DNA of 64,000 nt from Uloborus plumipes. Its lineage: Eukaryota > Arthropoda > Arachnida > Araneae > Uloboridae. Positions 43,584 through 55,720 of the stretch are shown piece by piece. The DNA is taken from the NCBI GenBank assembly GCA_038373865.1, contig JAXGGA010005779.1:1-64000 (forward strand). Reading direction: 5' to 3'. The notes beneath the pieces were generated by a model that was not told the origin of the DNA, made no database searches, and was given only the letters and a program-made list of their open reading frames with translations. Position numbers and translations under genes: made by a program. The stretch's first letter is position 1; every line of letters begins with the position of its first letter.

Positions 43584-45136
43584 TATAGAGTGGCATTGAG
43601 GTGTAGACACTCAGATTTCAGTAGCAATTTAATAATTTTTAAAACTTTCCTTGCTATACTTATTTCACGTTTATTTCTCATTTAGTAAGTGCCATGTGAA
43701 GAAATATTTTTCTTTTATTCAGTTTCCATTTTTAATAGCATAGTTTTGATTTTTAATTAAAATTCTGAGCTTGCAAAAATCGGGAATCAGTGTGACAAAA
43801 GGCTTACTTATTGGTTACTATACTTATTTCATATTTATTTCTCTCATACGTACTAAAAATATCTAATGTTCCCATTGCATTCATCATAATTATGTAGATT
43901 GTTGGAGCGGTTTGTTAATCAGGATATTTTCTCATACTTATTTATATTTTCTCATTAAAAAAAAACTATATACATACATATTCTTATACTTCATTTACTT
44001 AAGTATAAGAACCACAAGTTCTGACTTAGATAAAAAATGTATTTTTAAATTCATAATTGAAGAACATTTAAATTAAACAATGAAATGTATAATATATGTT
44101 TAATTTTATTTCATGTTCACTAATTAAAAGAGGTGCGATATAATTTTAATATAATGGATGGATTAAAACTACTTACTATGCTCATTTAATGTTTTTAATG
44201 TTGTTCGTTTTTTAAAAGTGAACCAACTTGAATTTCTAGAAATGTCTTGTTATATTACTGTATTTTAGTACAAGGAAGTATTTTCATGAAGAAAAATGCT
44301 TTGTGATTCTTTAAACGATGAACTCTGATCTTCGACTTGCTAATAAATTTAATTTCCTTTTCCTGAAGATCCTGTCCTGAAAATTTCGTTGATGAAATTG
44401 TTGATGCGAATTTTTTATTATTTTTTTTAAGAATTTTTTTCGAAATCTAGTTGCTTTTTTTTGTGTATGATTATCTTTTGAGATGAAAATCGTAGGTGAG
44501 CAATGATCCTGTTACTAGATTAAAACGTTGACCCAAGTACGATTTTCCAGTACTCTTCGTTGCTCAGACTAAATAATAAACAGTCTATGTAGGTTTAAAT
44601 AAAGGGGGCGGCAAATTGAAGATCCGCCCCGGGCGGCAAAAGCTTTAGCTACGCCACTGCCTGCATCTGCATGTATTTTCTTTATTTCACATATTAGACA
44701 ACAAATAGCACTATTTGTGCATACATATTATTTGGACTGCAACCCTCCAGCATCTGTGGAGAGGGGATAAGTAGGATTACTTTTCCATTTATTAGATGGA
44801 AATCAAAGCTCTTAAAAAAAATGGTAAAAATAATGAAATTTGGATTGTCCAAGAGAATTTTTTAAGGATTAAAATAAAAAGTGATCAATGATTTTTTTTA
44901 AAAAATCAATTGATTTAAATCACGATTTAAATCACTGATTTAAATCAATTGATTTAAATCATTGACACCCTGCGTAAAAAGGTTGAGAACCACTGGCATA
45001 GACCATAGAATGTCCTTCAGTGTGATGTAACTGGTATCCCTCAATTTGGAGGCCATGATCATTTTTTAATTTTAACATTTGTGTGTTCCAATGCTCTAAA
45101 ACTAACCGCCTCTTCCGGTAAACTATTCCAAATACC

Positions 45137-45323
45137 CAGGCACGGATCCAGAGGGGTGGTCATGAACCCCCCCCCTAACCGACAAATATATAGCAAACAA
45201 TTGAATTTTTGGTACTTATATTACAAAAAAGTTGTCAACCCCCCCATTTTTGCCAAAAATTGCACTTTGACCCCCCCTTCCGAAAATGACCCCCTCCTTA
45301 GCCAGAAGCTGAACCCGCCCTTG
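45137..45323. mobile_element. hAT MITE with CACGGATCCAG / CCCGCCCTTG ends
   Basis: 187 bp flanked by CAAATACC and CAAGTACC, an 8-bp duplication with one change. The interior has several CCCCCC runs. Its ends resemble the element at 58985-59275. Confidence 0.7.
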
Positions 45324-45387
45324 CAAGTACCCACTACTCTGCTAAAATAGTAATTTTTCCGAATTTCCAGGTTAGCCTAAGATTTAA

Positions 45388-45614
45388 CCTCTAGGAACCG
45401 GGCGGTACACATGCTGTACCGTAACTATTTTTGTTTAGAGGACGGGGTTGAGATTTTCACTGGAACCCTTTGGAGCCGGGGATTTTTTCAAGGTTTCATA
45501 CGTCGGGTACGACAGTTTATACCTTCTCTTTTCAATGGAAAAAAAATATGGTTCAACTGTTGTACTACCTGGGTCAAAAGAAAAATTTCTAAAAAACAGC
45601 CTGGTTCCAAAAAG
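45388..45614 (+). mobile_element. TTAA-flanked MITE (piggyBac-like), copy 2
   Basis: 227 bp between TTAA at 45384-45387 and 45615-45618. The ends CCTCTAGGAACCGGGC and GCCTGGTTCCAAAAAG are the clearest inverted pair of the three copies. Confidence 0.8.
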
Positions 45615-45619
45615 TTAAA

Positions 45620-46611
45620 CAGCTTATAACAATGACCCCTTGTCCTGCTTTCCTGTGCAAAAATTTAACCCTATAAACATCTTAAATTTTGATAAATTTA
45701 AACAACTGAATCATGTCTCCCTGGTTCTCCTTTGCTCAAGACTATACATGTTAAGCATTCTAAGTCTGGAATCATAGTCTAAATTAGAAAATCCATTCAC
45801 TAACCTTTAAGCTCTCCTTTGTACCCTTTCCAACAAATTAATATCTTTCTTAAGATAAGGAGACCAAATGCAACATGAATTGTTAAAATATTTCATGACA
45901 TCTAGTAGTCCAGTTCTTTCAGTGTCTTAAAATCTAAGATTTAAAAATGTCCTTTTTTTTTGTGATTGTTTTCATTAGAAAGATTGTTTTCCTTAGTAAT
46001 ATTTGGAAAGAAAGAAAAAAAAAAAAATGCCGAGGGCTATTCCACCATAATGTGTTTGACATTTGAATACAATTTTTTATTTTCAAGGTCCTTTTTCACT
46101 AGCTCCATCAAAAAATCAAGAATCTTGATGCTATCTTATTTGGAAACCTTTCATAAACTAATATCATACACAGTATAATTTTTCTCAATTTTATATTAAT
46201 TTTACAAACTTTAATAAATATCAATTTTACTAAACTCGTAATGTGTGTGACAACTGAAAACTGCAATTAGTAATCAAATTGTTCAAACTTTTTTTTTCTG
46301 TGAATTGTGACGCAAACTGCGATTCTTTTGTTTTGGAATATTTATAATGTATGGATTTCTGTTGTATTTTTATCTATCTTGTAAGTTGGTTTGATTTTGA
46401 GGGAAAATACACAAAAATAGTTGTAACGTGTATGACATGTATGTAATGTGTGTGACTTGCTCTGAAATTTTTAGGTTGTCTTATTTCACTTAGTTGGGTT
46501 AAAATACTGAACTTGTGTGAAATATTTTCAAGCAAAACTTTTCTTATGCATTTTTTGAACAAATCAACATTAAGTATACATGAATACCTTTCGTGCAATA
46601 AATGTAAAGTA
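45620..46611. other. No recognised feature
   Basis: AT-rich sequence without transposon ends or coding similarity that could be recognised. Confidence 0.4.
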
Positions 46612-46742
46612 TAAATACAGCGTTAAGAAAGCACAAATACTCAGCCATACTGCTGGCATTACATGGAACACGGAAACACGTGTTTGCAGTATTGCTGCGT
46701 ATTTGTGCTTTTTTAGCGTTGTATTTATACTTTATATTTAAA
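46612..46742. repeat. ACACGTGT foldback repeat, intact hairpin 1
   Basis: AAAGTATAAATACAGCGTTA and its imperfect inverse form stems of about 50 bp around a loop holding CGGAAACACGTGTTTGCAG. Related to 51693-51862 and 2985-3075. Confidence 0.75.
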
Positions 46743-49234
46743 TCAACACTAAGTTATTTAACTACATTTTGAAAATATCATAAGAAAACTGCACACTTAT
46801 TTTAAAGCTTATTATCAAACAGTTGCAAAATGCGTACCTTTAAAAAACAAATAATGAAAATTTAGAGCTTGGAAATTTTGCACAGTTTCATTATCAACAT
46901 TGTTTAGAAATGCGAACTGTCTACGAGACTCGGTTACTTCTGGATTATCGATTTTCTTAACAACTTAGTAAACAATAGTAAAGAATGTCAATTTGAGTTA
47001 ACCATTTACAGTATCTTCCAGGTTTAACCATTACATTAACCATTATTATTGTCATATTTTGTAATGGATGAAACTTCTCTCAGAATTATTTAGCATCATA
47101 ACGCACAATACTCATTTCCAGGTGCTTGGTTAACCCGTTGGTGCCCAAACTATTTTTAAATTAAAATTTTTGAAAAATCTTTTGAAATTACATTTTATAC
47201 TTCATAAATAAATTAAGATAAGGTTTTATTCACTTGCAGTATTTTGTAGTTGAAATAATAGATCATCTATTAGAGAGCTAGGCATTTTAGGTAGTAAAAA
47301 AAGTAGGTAACTTTCCTCTAATCTTATGTTTGTCAATACGAATTTTGTAAATAAAGAATAATGTTTTGTAACATTAAAACCAGCTAAAGAAAAATATATG
47401 CTTTAAAAAATTTTTGTTGTTCTCAGACTGAAAAACTGCGCTATGAATCTGCAACATGACTAACTTTAGAGGTTACCTGCTGGACTGACTGGGAAAAGAA
47501 AGGTTCAAAAGTTTTTTAGGGATGTAGCCACATGTGTAAGGAAAACAGCCAATAAGAATAAGAAATGATACACAGGTATTGTTTTCAGTGAGGGGTTTGA
47601 AAAAGGTGATCTATAGATCTGAGCAGTAATAGCAGACCCAGATAATAAAGACGAACATGCAAACGCCGTTCGCAGAAAGTTTTCAAATGTTGCAGACAAT
47701 TTTGATATGTTTGAGATAAATTTCTGTATTAGAAAAATTTTTTTTAGTAAAGGACATATTTTGGTCCCCAATTTTGAGGAATCCACAGTTAATAATCCTA
47801 AAAAAGAGTAAATAAACTTGCTGATTTTATAGTGGTATGGTACTCTTATATATATTTTTTATTTTTGCTGTTGTCAGCGATATAAGAGTGGAGAAGTACA
47901 GCATTTTTTTGCAGAAGATTTTAAGAATTTCATTCTGTTCTCACAGTTATAAAATTTATCTAGGTCTGGGTAACGGGTTAAAAATTACATTTGAAATCAG
48001 ACAACACTGGCAATAATTTTTTATAACAATATCTGTCTGCTTATTTTCTTGTACATGCCCTAAATTAATTTCATTTTGTATATGTTTCACTATTATTACA
48101 TGCATTCTTTGTAAGCCATCAATTTTTTGCATAACACTCCATGGATTTTAAACTGAATTTTTTTTCTTTATCTCATCATTGCTTATGTGAATAGGCTGCT
48201 CAGCTCAGAAGTAAAATTTCAGAACAAAACGAATTTAAAAATATAATTAAAATGTATAAGATGTGTTGCACTGCCATATGTAGGAAACAATGAAAATATT
48301 TTTAAATTAATTATTTTGCAGTAAAAAAATTCTATGCATCATGCAAATAAAATTACACTCGATGCATAACGTGTGTGACATGCAGATTTGGACCTGAAGA
48401 GAGCTAACAAATTGAGATTTCTGCTTAAAATTTCTGCTACATACTGTTCCTTATCACTAGCCAACTTGAAATATGAAACAAAATCATTTCTGATAAATTT
48501 TGACTGCTTAGGCGCTTAAAGTACCTTTTAATTGTAACGTGTAGTAATATTTTTTACTCATATGTATTATACCACTTATCCACCTCAAATATTAAAATTT
48601 TGATTTAACACATTAATTTAAGTAATTTTAGTAAAACATTTGGAAGCTAGGAGAAAGAAGTGCTGGTTGTTTCCTCCTGAAATTCTTTCAAAATTGAAGT
48701 CAACTTTAAACTATTTTTGATGACTTTAGCTTAGGATGTGTTTATTCTCTTCTCGTAAACATTCCAAAAATTGAAGTCTTCAGAATACGCAATTTTGGGT
48801 TAACCTCTTTGACGATAAAGAAAGAACGAAGGCACAGCTCTGTCTAGAAATCTATCAACATTCAGCTCTGAAAAAAGCAACTGCAGACCTCGTATTTGAG
48901 GCATTACGGAAAGGAAGGATATTCGGTCGCTTCCAATAGAAATATTTCGAATTATGTGTTTCAGACCACAAGTATCACGGCCTATGGCGAGTCAGAGATG
49001 CACCCTGGCCCCAAAAATTTGAAAAAGATGGCAGTTCCCTTCAATCATTTTTCGCATAAAAACTCTATTTTTTTGACACAAGTTGAAAATAAATACTTTT
49101 TTAAATGCAGTTCAACTAGAAAATCCCTAGGAAACTGGAGAATTCCGTAAACCTTTTTGGAGTAGTTCCATTTCAATACAGGCAGGCAAGGGTGAGAAGT
49201 GTCATATGAGTATCACCGATAAAAAAAAAAGAAA
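46743..49234. other. No recognised feature
   Basis: AT-rich sequence with scattered short words. No coding, RNA or transposon signature could be supported. Confidence 0.4.
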
Positions 49235-50655
49235 AAAATACAGAAGTTACAACTAAGGGGGCGTGTGAAATATCTCAAAGGTGTTTTGCAAGAAAAAATT
49301 AATTTATCCCGTTACAGCCCATTGAAATTCGGCAGAAAATTAGAAATTTTGAAAAAAATCAGCGCAGCACTCGATTTGAAATCGACACTTTTTGAAAAGT
49401 ATTTAACCTTTTTGTATGGTTGGGAATTATGCCGAAAATATAGTATTTTTGCTGGGACAGTGGAAAAAACCGGTAAAAATGGAAAAAAACTAGGAAAAAT
49501 TGCTGGTTATATAAAAATGTACTTAAAAACAATATAATTTTTTACATAAATGCGATTGAGAGTTAAGTCAAGAGTATTAATATTACTAAAAAGTAATTAT
49601 TAAGAGTACTCATTAACCTTTGTTTTTTAGAAATTTTTCTTTTGACCCAGGTAGTACGACAGTTGAGCCACAGATTTCTTTTCCCTTGAAAAGAGAAGGT
49701 ATAAACTGTCATACCAGACGTATGAAACCTTGAAAAAATCCCCAGCTCCAAAGGGTTCGAGTGAAAATCGCAACCCCGTCCTCTTTAAAAAAAAAAGTTA
49801 GGGTAGCATGTGTACCGCCCGGCTTCTAAAGGTTAAGAAATGAAAGAAGTTCAATTGAGCCAATTTTTAGGTTTTTAAAAGATAGGCTTTATTCATAAAT
49901 CTTCAAATCACAAAATTCGCTAATTGGCTAAATGAATCAAAGGATTACAATAAAATATGGTGTGAAACTACTATGTAAGGGCTTCAGACTGCCATCTTTG
50001 TTCACTTCAAATGACGTTTTTTTTTCATTAGGAAAAAAAATCGCGAACTCGGTAAATATCAGCAATAAGGTCATTTTCAAAAAATCATAAAATTTTTCTG
50101 GGCAAAAACCGAGTCATTAAAAGTGACTCAAATGAGCTAATTTTTAGATTTAAAAAAATGGCTTTTTTGAGTTATCTCATTACAAAAATCGTTAATTTTT
50201 GAAATTGTTCGGAATTTCAGTTTTTTTTCCTAGGCTGTATGCATCAAAGGAATACAACAAAATATGGAATAAAACTGCCATATAAGGGTTTCAGACTCTC
50301 TTTATTGGCCAAAAAAAAAAAAAACTTTGTTTTCATGGAGAGAAAAAATCATAAAATCGATGAAAATGCAGTTTTTTCAGCACAATTTTTTTTTCTTTAC
50401 CAATAAACCGAACTATTATTTTCCAAAACGATGTCTAGATATATGGACTTATTTTTATGTAGAAAAAGGAATTGTACAAAAAGGTTAAATACTTTTAAAA
50501 TAATGTCAATTTCAAATCGAGTGCTGGGCTATTTTTTTTTTTTTTAAATGGCTGATTTTGTGCCGAATTTCAATAGGCTGCAACGGAGAAATTAATTTTT
50601 TCTTGCAGAATCCCTTTGAGATATTTCATACGCACCTAAGTTGTAACTAACTGTA
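49235..50655. repeat. 1.4-kb region bounded by 180-bp inverted repeats
   Basis: The segment 49235-49420 recurs inverted at 50480-50655 (shared words GAAATATCTCAAAGG, TTGAAATTCGGC, CAGCAC/CAGCCC TCGATTTGAAAT). Between them lie a TTAA MITE and two direct copies of an ATCAAAGGA.TACAA.AAAATATG segment. It may be an old transposon. Confidence 0.6.
49617..49832 (-). mobile_element. TTAA-flanked MITE (piggyBac-like), copy 3, reversed
   Basis: Flanked by TTAA at 49613-49616 and 49833-49836. It has lost about ten bases at its right (window-left) end compared with copies 1 and 2. Confidence 0.75.
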
Positions 50656-51692
50656 ATTTTTTCAAAAAAATCGGGACTGTCATGACTCATGAGTTACGGT
50701 CAATGACCTTGAAACTTAAACCTGTGGGAAGAAAGTCGTGTTATATATCAAAAGAAAGCTTTATTCTTTAGCTTTGCAATAGTTTTTGAATTTTTACTTT
50801 CCAATAAATAGTCTAAGAGCTAGTAACGTCGAAAAAGCAACTATTTTAAGACGTCTGGCTCTTTATATCATTCCCTATGCAGTATGATTTTTAAGTCATT
50901 TTTGGGCAAGTTTTTGATCTCACCACGTCCAATTTTAACAAAAATTGGTGTGAATTACGCACTTGTTACATGCGTAAACTAACTATGCGTATAACTGCCA
51001 AGTTTTAGTTTTTTACTTCAAAAATTTTACGAAATACAGAGTTGTTAAAAAACGGAAAAAACAAGTTTTTGCATGCAACTTCTTTTGTAATTATAGAAGA
51101 ATAAATAATTATAGTAGAAAAAACCATTGTGAAGGCAAGAAATAGAGCTTTCCATTGATATATTACATGCCATAACTACGACAGGTTTAAGTTTCTAGTT
51201 GCCCCAAAATGGTTAAAAAATCAATTTTTTTAACCAGCAAAAAGTGATGCATAGAAAAAAACGCAACCACTCTCAGCCGCCGGACATCCCGCATGCTACT
51301 TAGAAGAGTATAGGGAAAGATATATTAAAGAGCCAGACATTTTAAAATTGACACTCGAAAGCATTGCTAGCTCTTTAGGAACGAAGTTAACTGTTTTTTG
51401 TATAAAATCACTTTTCGCTCGTTTTGCTGTTTTTTACAGCCCTGTATTTTGTGCAATTTTCAAAATAAAAATCTAAAAATTGGCAGGAATACTTATGTCG
51501 TCACATGTGTTCCTCACACTAAATTTGTTAAAATCGGAAATGGTGCGGTCCAGAAGGTGATTGATCTTGACGTGGAATTTCCCATACGTAAGTTGACATT
51601 CGACATTGGCAATGTTTCCCACTTTTCGGGTAATTGGAAAGGGTGATTGCCTCGAATTTGAGTTGGAACATTTAAGCAAATAAATTGCAAAT

Positions 51693-51862
51693 TTTGAATC
51701 CAACGTTTTTTAGCACTAATAAGCAGGGATACTGCAGACGTCTGTGCATCCATAAGCTCCTAATTTTTCGCATTGAAGAAGGCGTTCATTGTAACGCCGA
51801 AACACGTGTTTGCAGTATCCCTGCTTATTAGTGCTAAAAACGTTGGATTAAAAATTTGCAAT
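51693..51862. repeat. ACACGTGT foldback repeat, intact hairpin 2
   Basis: GAATCCAACGTTTTTTAGCA and AGCAGGGATACTGCAG pair with their inverses to give stems of about 50 bp. The loop contains GGCGTTCATTGTAACGCC, itself a small hairpin, and CCGAAACACGTGTTTGCAG. Confidence 0.8.
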
Positions 51863-51869
51863 TTATAAT

Positions 51870-53395
51870 TTGCACTAAGGTAACCATTTTCTTCATTTCA
51901 GCAAATATTACGAATACAAGCAAACGAACTTCAGTGCAAATTACCCTTCCCTATTACCTGAAAAAGAGGGAAGTACCGTGTGTCGGAGGTCAACTTACCA
52001 AAGGAGCACTAAAATGAGTTTCAGTGCAACCCCGGTAATTGGGGGGGGGGGGGGCAGAAACAGCTACACGTTGCCGACGTGCTTGGCAAATTCTTGACAA
52101 AGAGTCTGCAGAGTATTTTGAGTGAAAAAATGAGAGAAATTTTTAATGGGGGAGGGGGATTGTAAATTTCAACAAATGAAGATTTGTACCATATTTTCTG
52201 GAAGATATTTCCACAGTCTCGTATGTTCTTGACGCTTTTTAGTTTAGCATCTTATTTTTAAATATTTCACCGAGCCGATTTGGATTTTACTTTTGATCTC
52301 ATATAGTATTGTCCCGCAGCCTTTATTAGGAGTTCTAAAGAGATCCTTTATTAGGAGTTCTTCTGAATTCTGAAAAAAAATCTGCAACCGGCAGTCCAGT
52401 AAGAATGCCATCCAATAACTTCAGCAGAATGATTTGAAATTGTGTTCTTTTTCCTTTCTTATTTGAGCAGACTTCCAACTGATGAAAAACTTATATTGAA
52501 TGCATCCGAATTCCTCAGCCATCAAGAAAGCTGGAAATCTTCGTAAATTATTTTTAAAGGAAAGTGTTCTACATACGTGCGTGCACAAGAAAACAGTTAC
52601 AGCTTTGAAGTATTTGAAGGTCATTTTGTGACCGGTTCTGTCTGTGCGGATCAAGCATGCATATTGGAACGTTTGGCAGGTATTGACGAGACATTGGCAT
52701 TTGAAGAAGGAAAAATTCTTCAGTCATTGCTTACATTTTTTAAAAATTCAAACGTGTTGATTTGCTTGTATTGTACGTTAGTAATTTTTAATGTTCGATA
52801 ACTAGGTATTAAATGTACGGCGTATTTTATGATCAAATATTTTAGTTGATATTTTAAATAGCTCGCATACGTTTTCCCTTTCAGTAGAATGCAGTTTGCA
52901 TTTGTTTAATCTCTCCTTCCGTTCACAATGCAAATTCAAGGAGGCTGGTCAAACTACAATCACGTTATGAGTCACATCAGATTGCTTTGTAAATATTTTC
53001 TTCGTCTGTATGTATGCAGACTTCATAATTGCCCTGCTATTCGTGATTTTCTTGATAAAACATATTTTGCCCTGATTTGGCCTTTTGTCCTGACATTTTT
53101 GATTTTTGAAAAAAGAAAGAAAAAAATAGCCCAGGGCTCCCAACAGGTTTTCAGTTTGTCCCTAGATAGAAAGGGATCTACATTCTTTAAAATAGGTATA
53201 ATAGTCTTGACTTCCAAAGGTTAAAATTTGTGATGTGATGCGCTTATTAATCAAAGGTCACTTTGCTGATAGAATATATCAGCCAATTTTAGCCGATTCT
53301 TTGAAACTTTTTTGATTTGGAATTACTTTTGCTTTGAACAAGAAACTGCTGAATAAATTGGTAACGGTTGATCAATAGGTTCGAACTTTAACTGC
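51870..53395. other. No recognised feature
   Basis: Contains a poly-G run near 52038-52051 and short open frames without recognisable similarity. Nothing further could be supported. Confidence 0.35.
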
Positions 53396-53591
53396 CATGT
53401 CTCCAGTGGCGTACTCAAGGGGTGGGCTGATAGGGCTGCAGCCATCTCAGAAATTTTCAAAACGAATTTTAAAAATGTAAGCCATTTTTTTCCTCCTTCT
53501 AAATCCCCCTCCCCCCCTTTTTTAGCCTGCTTCCCCGTCAAAAATAAAAGAAAGACGAAAAAAGTATTAAAAGTAGCTTAATGCATCTAAA

Positions 53592-53650
53592 AAATATCGC
53601 CAAGTCCAAAAGATATCGCCAAGTTAAAAAAATATCGCCAAGTTAAAAAA
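53592..53650. repeat. Short tandem repeat of ATATCGCCAAGT units
   Basis: Three units of about 18 bp. The TCGCCAAGT word is also the core of the CGATATCGCC family. Confidence 0.7.
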
Positions 53651-53734
53651 ATAAAAAGGTAAAATGAATATCGAAAAATTAAACATTTGAAAGTAGGGTA
53701 TTGAGATGGGGAATTTGTGTGTCGGTCTGTCGGT

Positions 53735-54325
53735 CTGTCCCCCCCTAATAACTTTTGAATGAACATTCCGATTTGGACAAACTTTTTTTTGTCGGAAAGA
53801 TCTCGACGAGTACAGCTCATTCCCATATTTGATTTTTCGATTTGAACAATTTTTGGTTCAACTTTGAACCGTCCAAACAACCTGTCCCGCGATGCTAACT
53901 TTTGAGTTGAACAGTCCGATTTGAACAAACTCTTTTTGTTCGAAAGATCTTTTCAAGGATACTTCATTCCCGTATCTACATTTTCGATTTGAACAATTTT
54001 TCGTTCAACATTGAACCGCTCAAGCAAGCTGTCACCCCTAATAACTTTTGAGTGACAAGTCCGATTTAAATAAACTTTTTTTTTGTTAGAAGGATCTCAG
54101 CAAGGATACTTCATTACCGCATTTAAATTTTCCATTTGAAAATTTTTTTCGTTCAACATTGAACCGTTCAAGCAACCTTTTCCCACCTAATAACTTTTGA
54201 GTGAACCGTTCGAATGGAATAAACTTTTTTTGTTTGAAAGATCTCGGAGAGGCTTTCCCATACATTCCCATATTTCGCTTTTTGATTTGAACCATTTTTC
54301 GTTCAATATTGAACCGTTCAGAAAA
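53735..54325. repeat. Tandem array of about 145-bp units
   Basis: Four units start near 53740, 53883, 54034 and 54180. Each has TAACTTTTGA, a CCGATTTG word, AAAGATCT and TTTCGTTCAA.ATTGAACCG. Divergence between units suggests an old array. Confidence 0.75.
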
Positions 54326-54576
54326 AAAATTAACATTAGCGTCTACGAGGAATTTAAGTTGAATGTTGATCCTGAACTTAAAGTCGGATTTCCTTCAAAC
54401 TAACTTTGTAAGAAAATGGTTTTGATAAATAATGTTTGTAAAGTACTTTTCTGAGTAATCTTCTGTGAGGACTCTGATTCCGACTCCGACTCCGCAAACA
54501 TGGCGGAAATGCAGGCTCAGAAAAAAAAAATGATTGACTGCAGACGATTTTTTGTTTATTTATTCATTTGTTTCAT

Positions 54577-54607
<31 letters not shown>

Positions 54608-54812
54608 TTTTGCAGACGATTTTTTTTGTAACAAAAATTTTTCATTCACTAGAATATTTTATTCTTTATTTATATTTAACAACTGGCAACGGATTAAAAG
54701 TAAAATTCGAGACATTTTATTAACGGACGAGTTTTTTTTTCTTTTTTATTTTTTCTTTCTTGGATAAAATGTGTTTTGATGCTCTTTGTACTTTTATTTA
54801 TTTATTTATTTA

Positions 54813-54846
<34 letters not shown>

Positions 54847-55720
54847 GAAAACGATGGAGGATTTTTTCTACGGAGGAACTGTAACAGTTACACTCGTTAA
54901 AAGGTGCGACAAAACTTTATTTATTCGTTAATTACTTTTTACGTGCCTATTTCATCTGATGAGAGGGATATATTTTGCTTTTCGAAATCAGCTCTAAGTG
55001 CTATAAAGGTATGTTTGACATAATTTTCAATCTCGGATAATCAAGAGACAAATGCGAGAATGCCGATGTCGATGTACGGGAAAGTAGGCTCGTTTAGTTC
55101 TTGACAGAACTTCTTGGTTTTTTTTTTTTTTTTTTTTTTTTGAAATCCCAAAGTGAGAAAAGCTTTCAGAACAGATAATTAAGCATAGGACAAAATTAAA
55201 AGAATTTTTTTTTTCTTGTTTTCACATGTCATTTTTACTGTACGTCATGTTTATGATTATTCTATTATTCCATTTTGTTCACTTTTATTGCAAATATCTG
55301 TTTCAGAAATGCCGATTAATGTTTTTCACTCATCTAATTCTGTTAAATAAATTTCAGCAAATTGAATTGAAACCCAGAATTGGGAACAATAGTAAAATAA
55401 AATGCAAAATTAACATTATTAGAGCGTAAATTTGGCAAAATATTGCAATATTTCAGAAACACCTTTTTCAATGAAGAATTTTTTCATATTTAAATTTATC
55501 ATTCTCTGTGTCCATCAAAACGTTTTCTTCACAATAATTTTAATGATACAAAAGTTTTTTAAATGATGCATTTTTGTCGACTTATATAGGCATTGAAACA
55601 GAAATTCGATACATTTACTTTTCTTAGCTATATTTATGAGGTACTCCCCCCTCTCAAAGAGTCTTAACTCAGCCCCCCCCCCCCTGAAATGATTTGTCTG
55701 CGTACGCCACTGCATGTCTC

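Larger units (their letters stand above)
40865..44659. mobile_element. Third-level hAT element with CAGTGGCGTAGC ends
   Basis: The ends CAGTGGCGTAGCTAGGG and TTTAGCTACGCCACTG are flanked by CCTGCACC and CCTGCATC, an 8-bp duplication with one change. The GGGCGGC-rich borders are typical of this end type. No hAT transposase was recognised inside; the interior is mostly the pogo-like insertion. Confidence 0.85.
40340..44972. mobile_element. Second-level element with CAGGGTGT ends
   Basis: CAGGGTGTAAAAAAATCGATG at the left and, inverted, CAGGGTGTCAATGATTTAAA at the right. CGTAA lies on both outer sides, a 5-bp duplication. Both subterminal regions contain GATTTAAATC words. It is inserted near the right end of the outer hAT, splitting GTAA from AAAGGTTGAGAACC. 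Class uncertain, possibly a hAT branch with short duplications. Confidence 0.7.
38553..44995 (+). mobile_element. Outer hAT transposon (6.4 kb including nested insertions)
   Basis: It begins CAGTGGTTCTCAACG and ends GTTGAGAACCACTG, the well-known end type of Charlie/Buster-like hAT elements. It is flanked by GCATAGAC at 38545-38552 and 44996-45003, a perfect 8-bp duplication. The left third keeps a dead transposase. Everything from 40340 to 44972 is later insertion. Confidence 0.92.
53404..55712. mobile_element. hAT-like element (2.3 kb), non-autonomous
   Basis: The ends CAGTGGCGTACTCAAGG and TCTGCGTACGCCACTG are flanked by CATGTCTC at 53396-53403 and 55713-55720, an exact 8-bp duplication. 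The inside holds a tandem array, ATT microsatellites (about 54583-54608 and 54815-54845), a poly-T run and no transposase. Confidence 0.9.

Noticed and set aside
48896..49150. Plus-strand frame of 84 codons as a small gene
   Set aside because: No recognisable similarity, no splice or promoter context, and the length is expected by chance.
53735..54325. CRISPR-like array
   Set aside because: Units are 145 bp, diverged and contiguous with no spacers.
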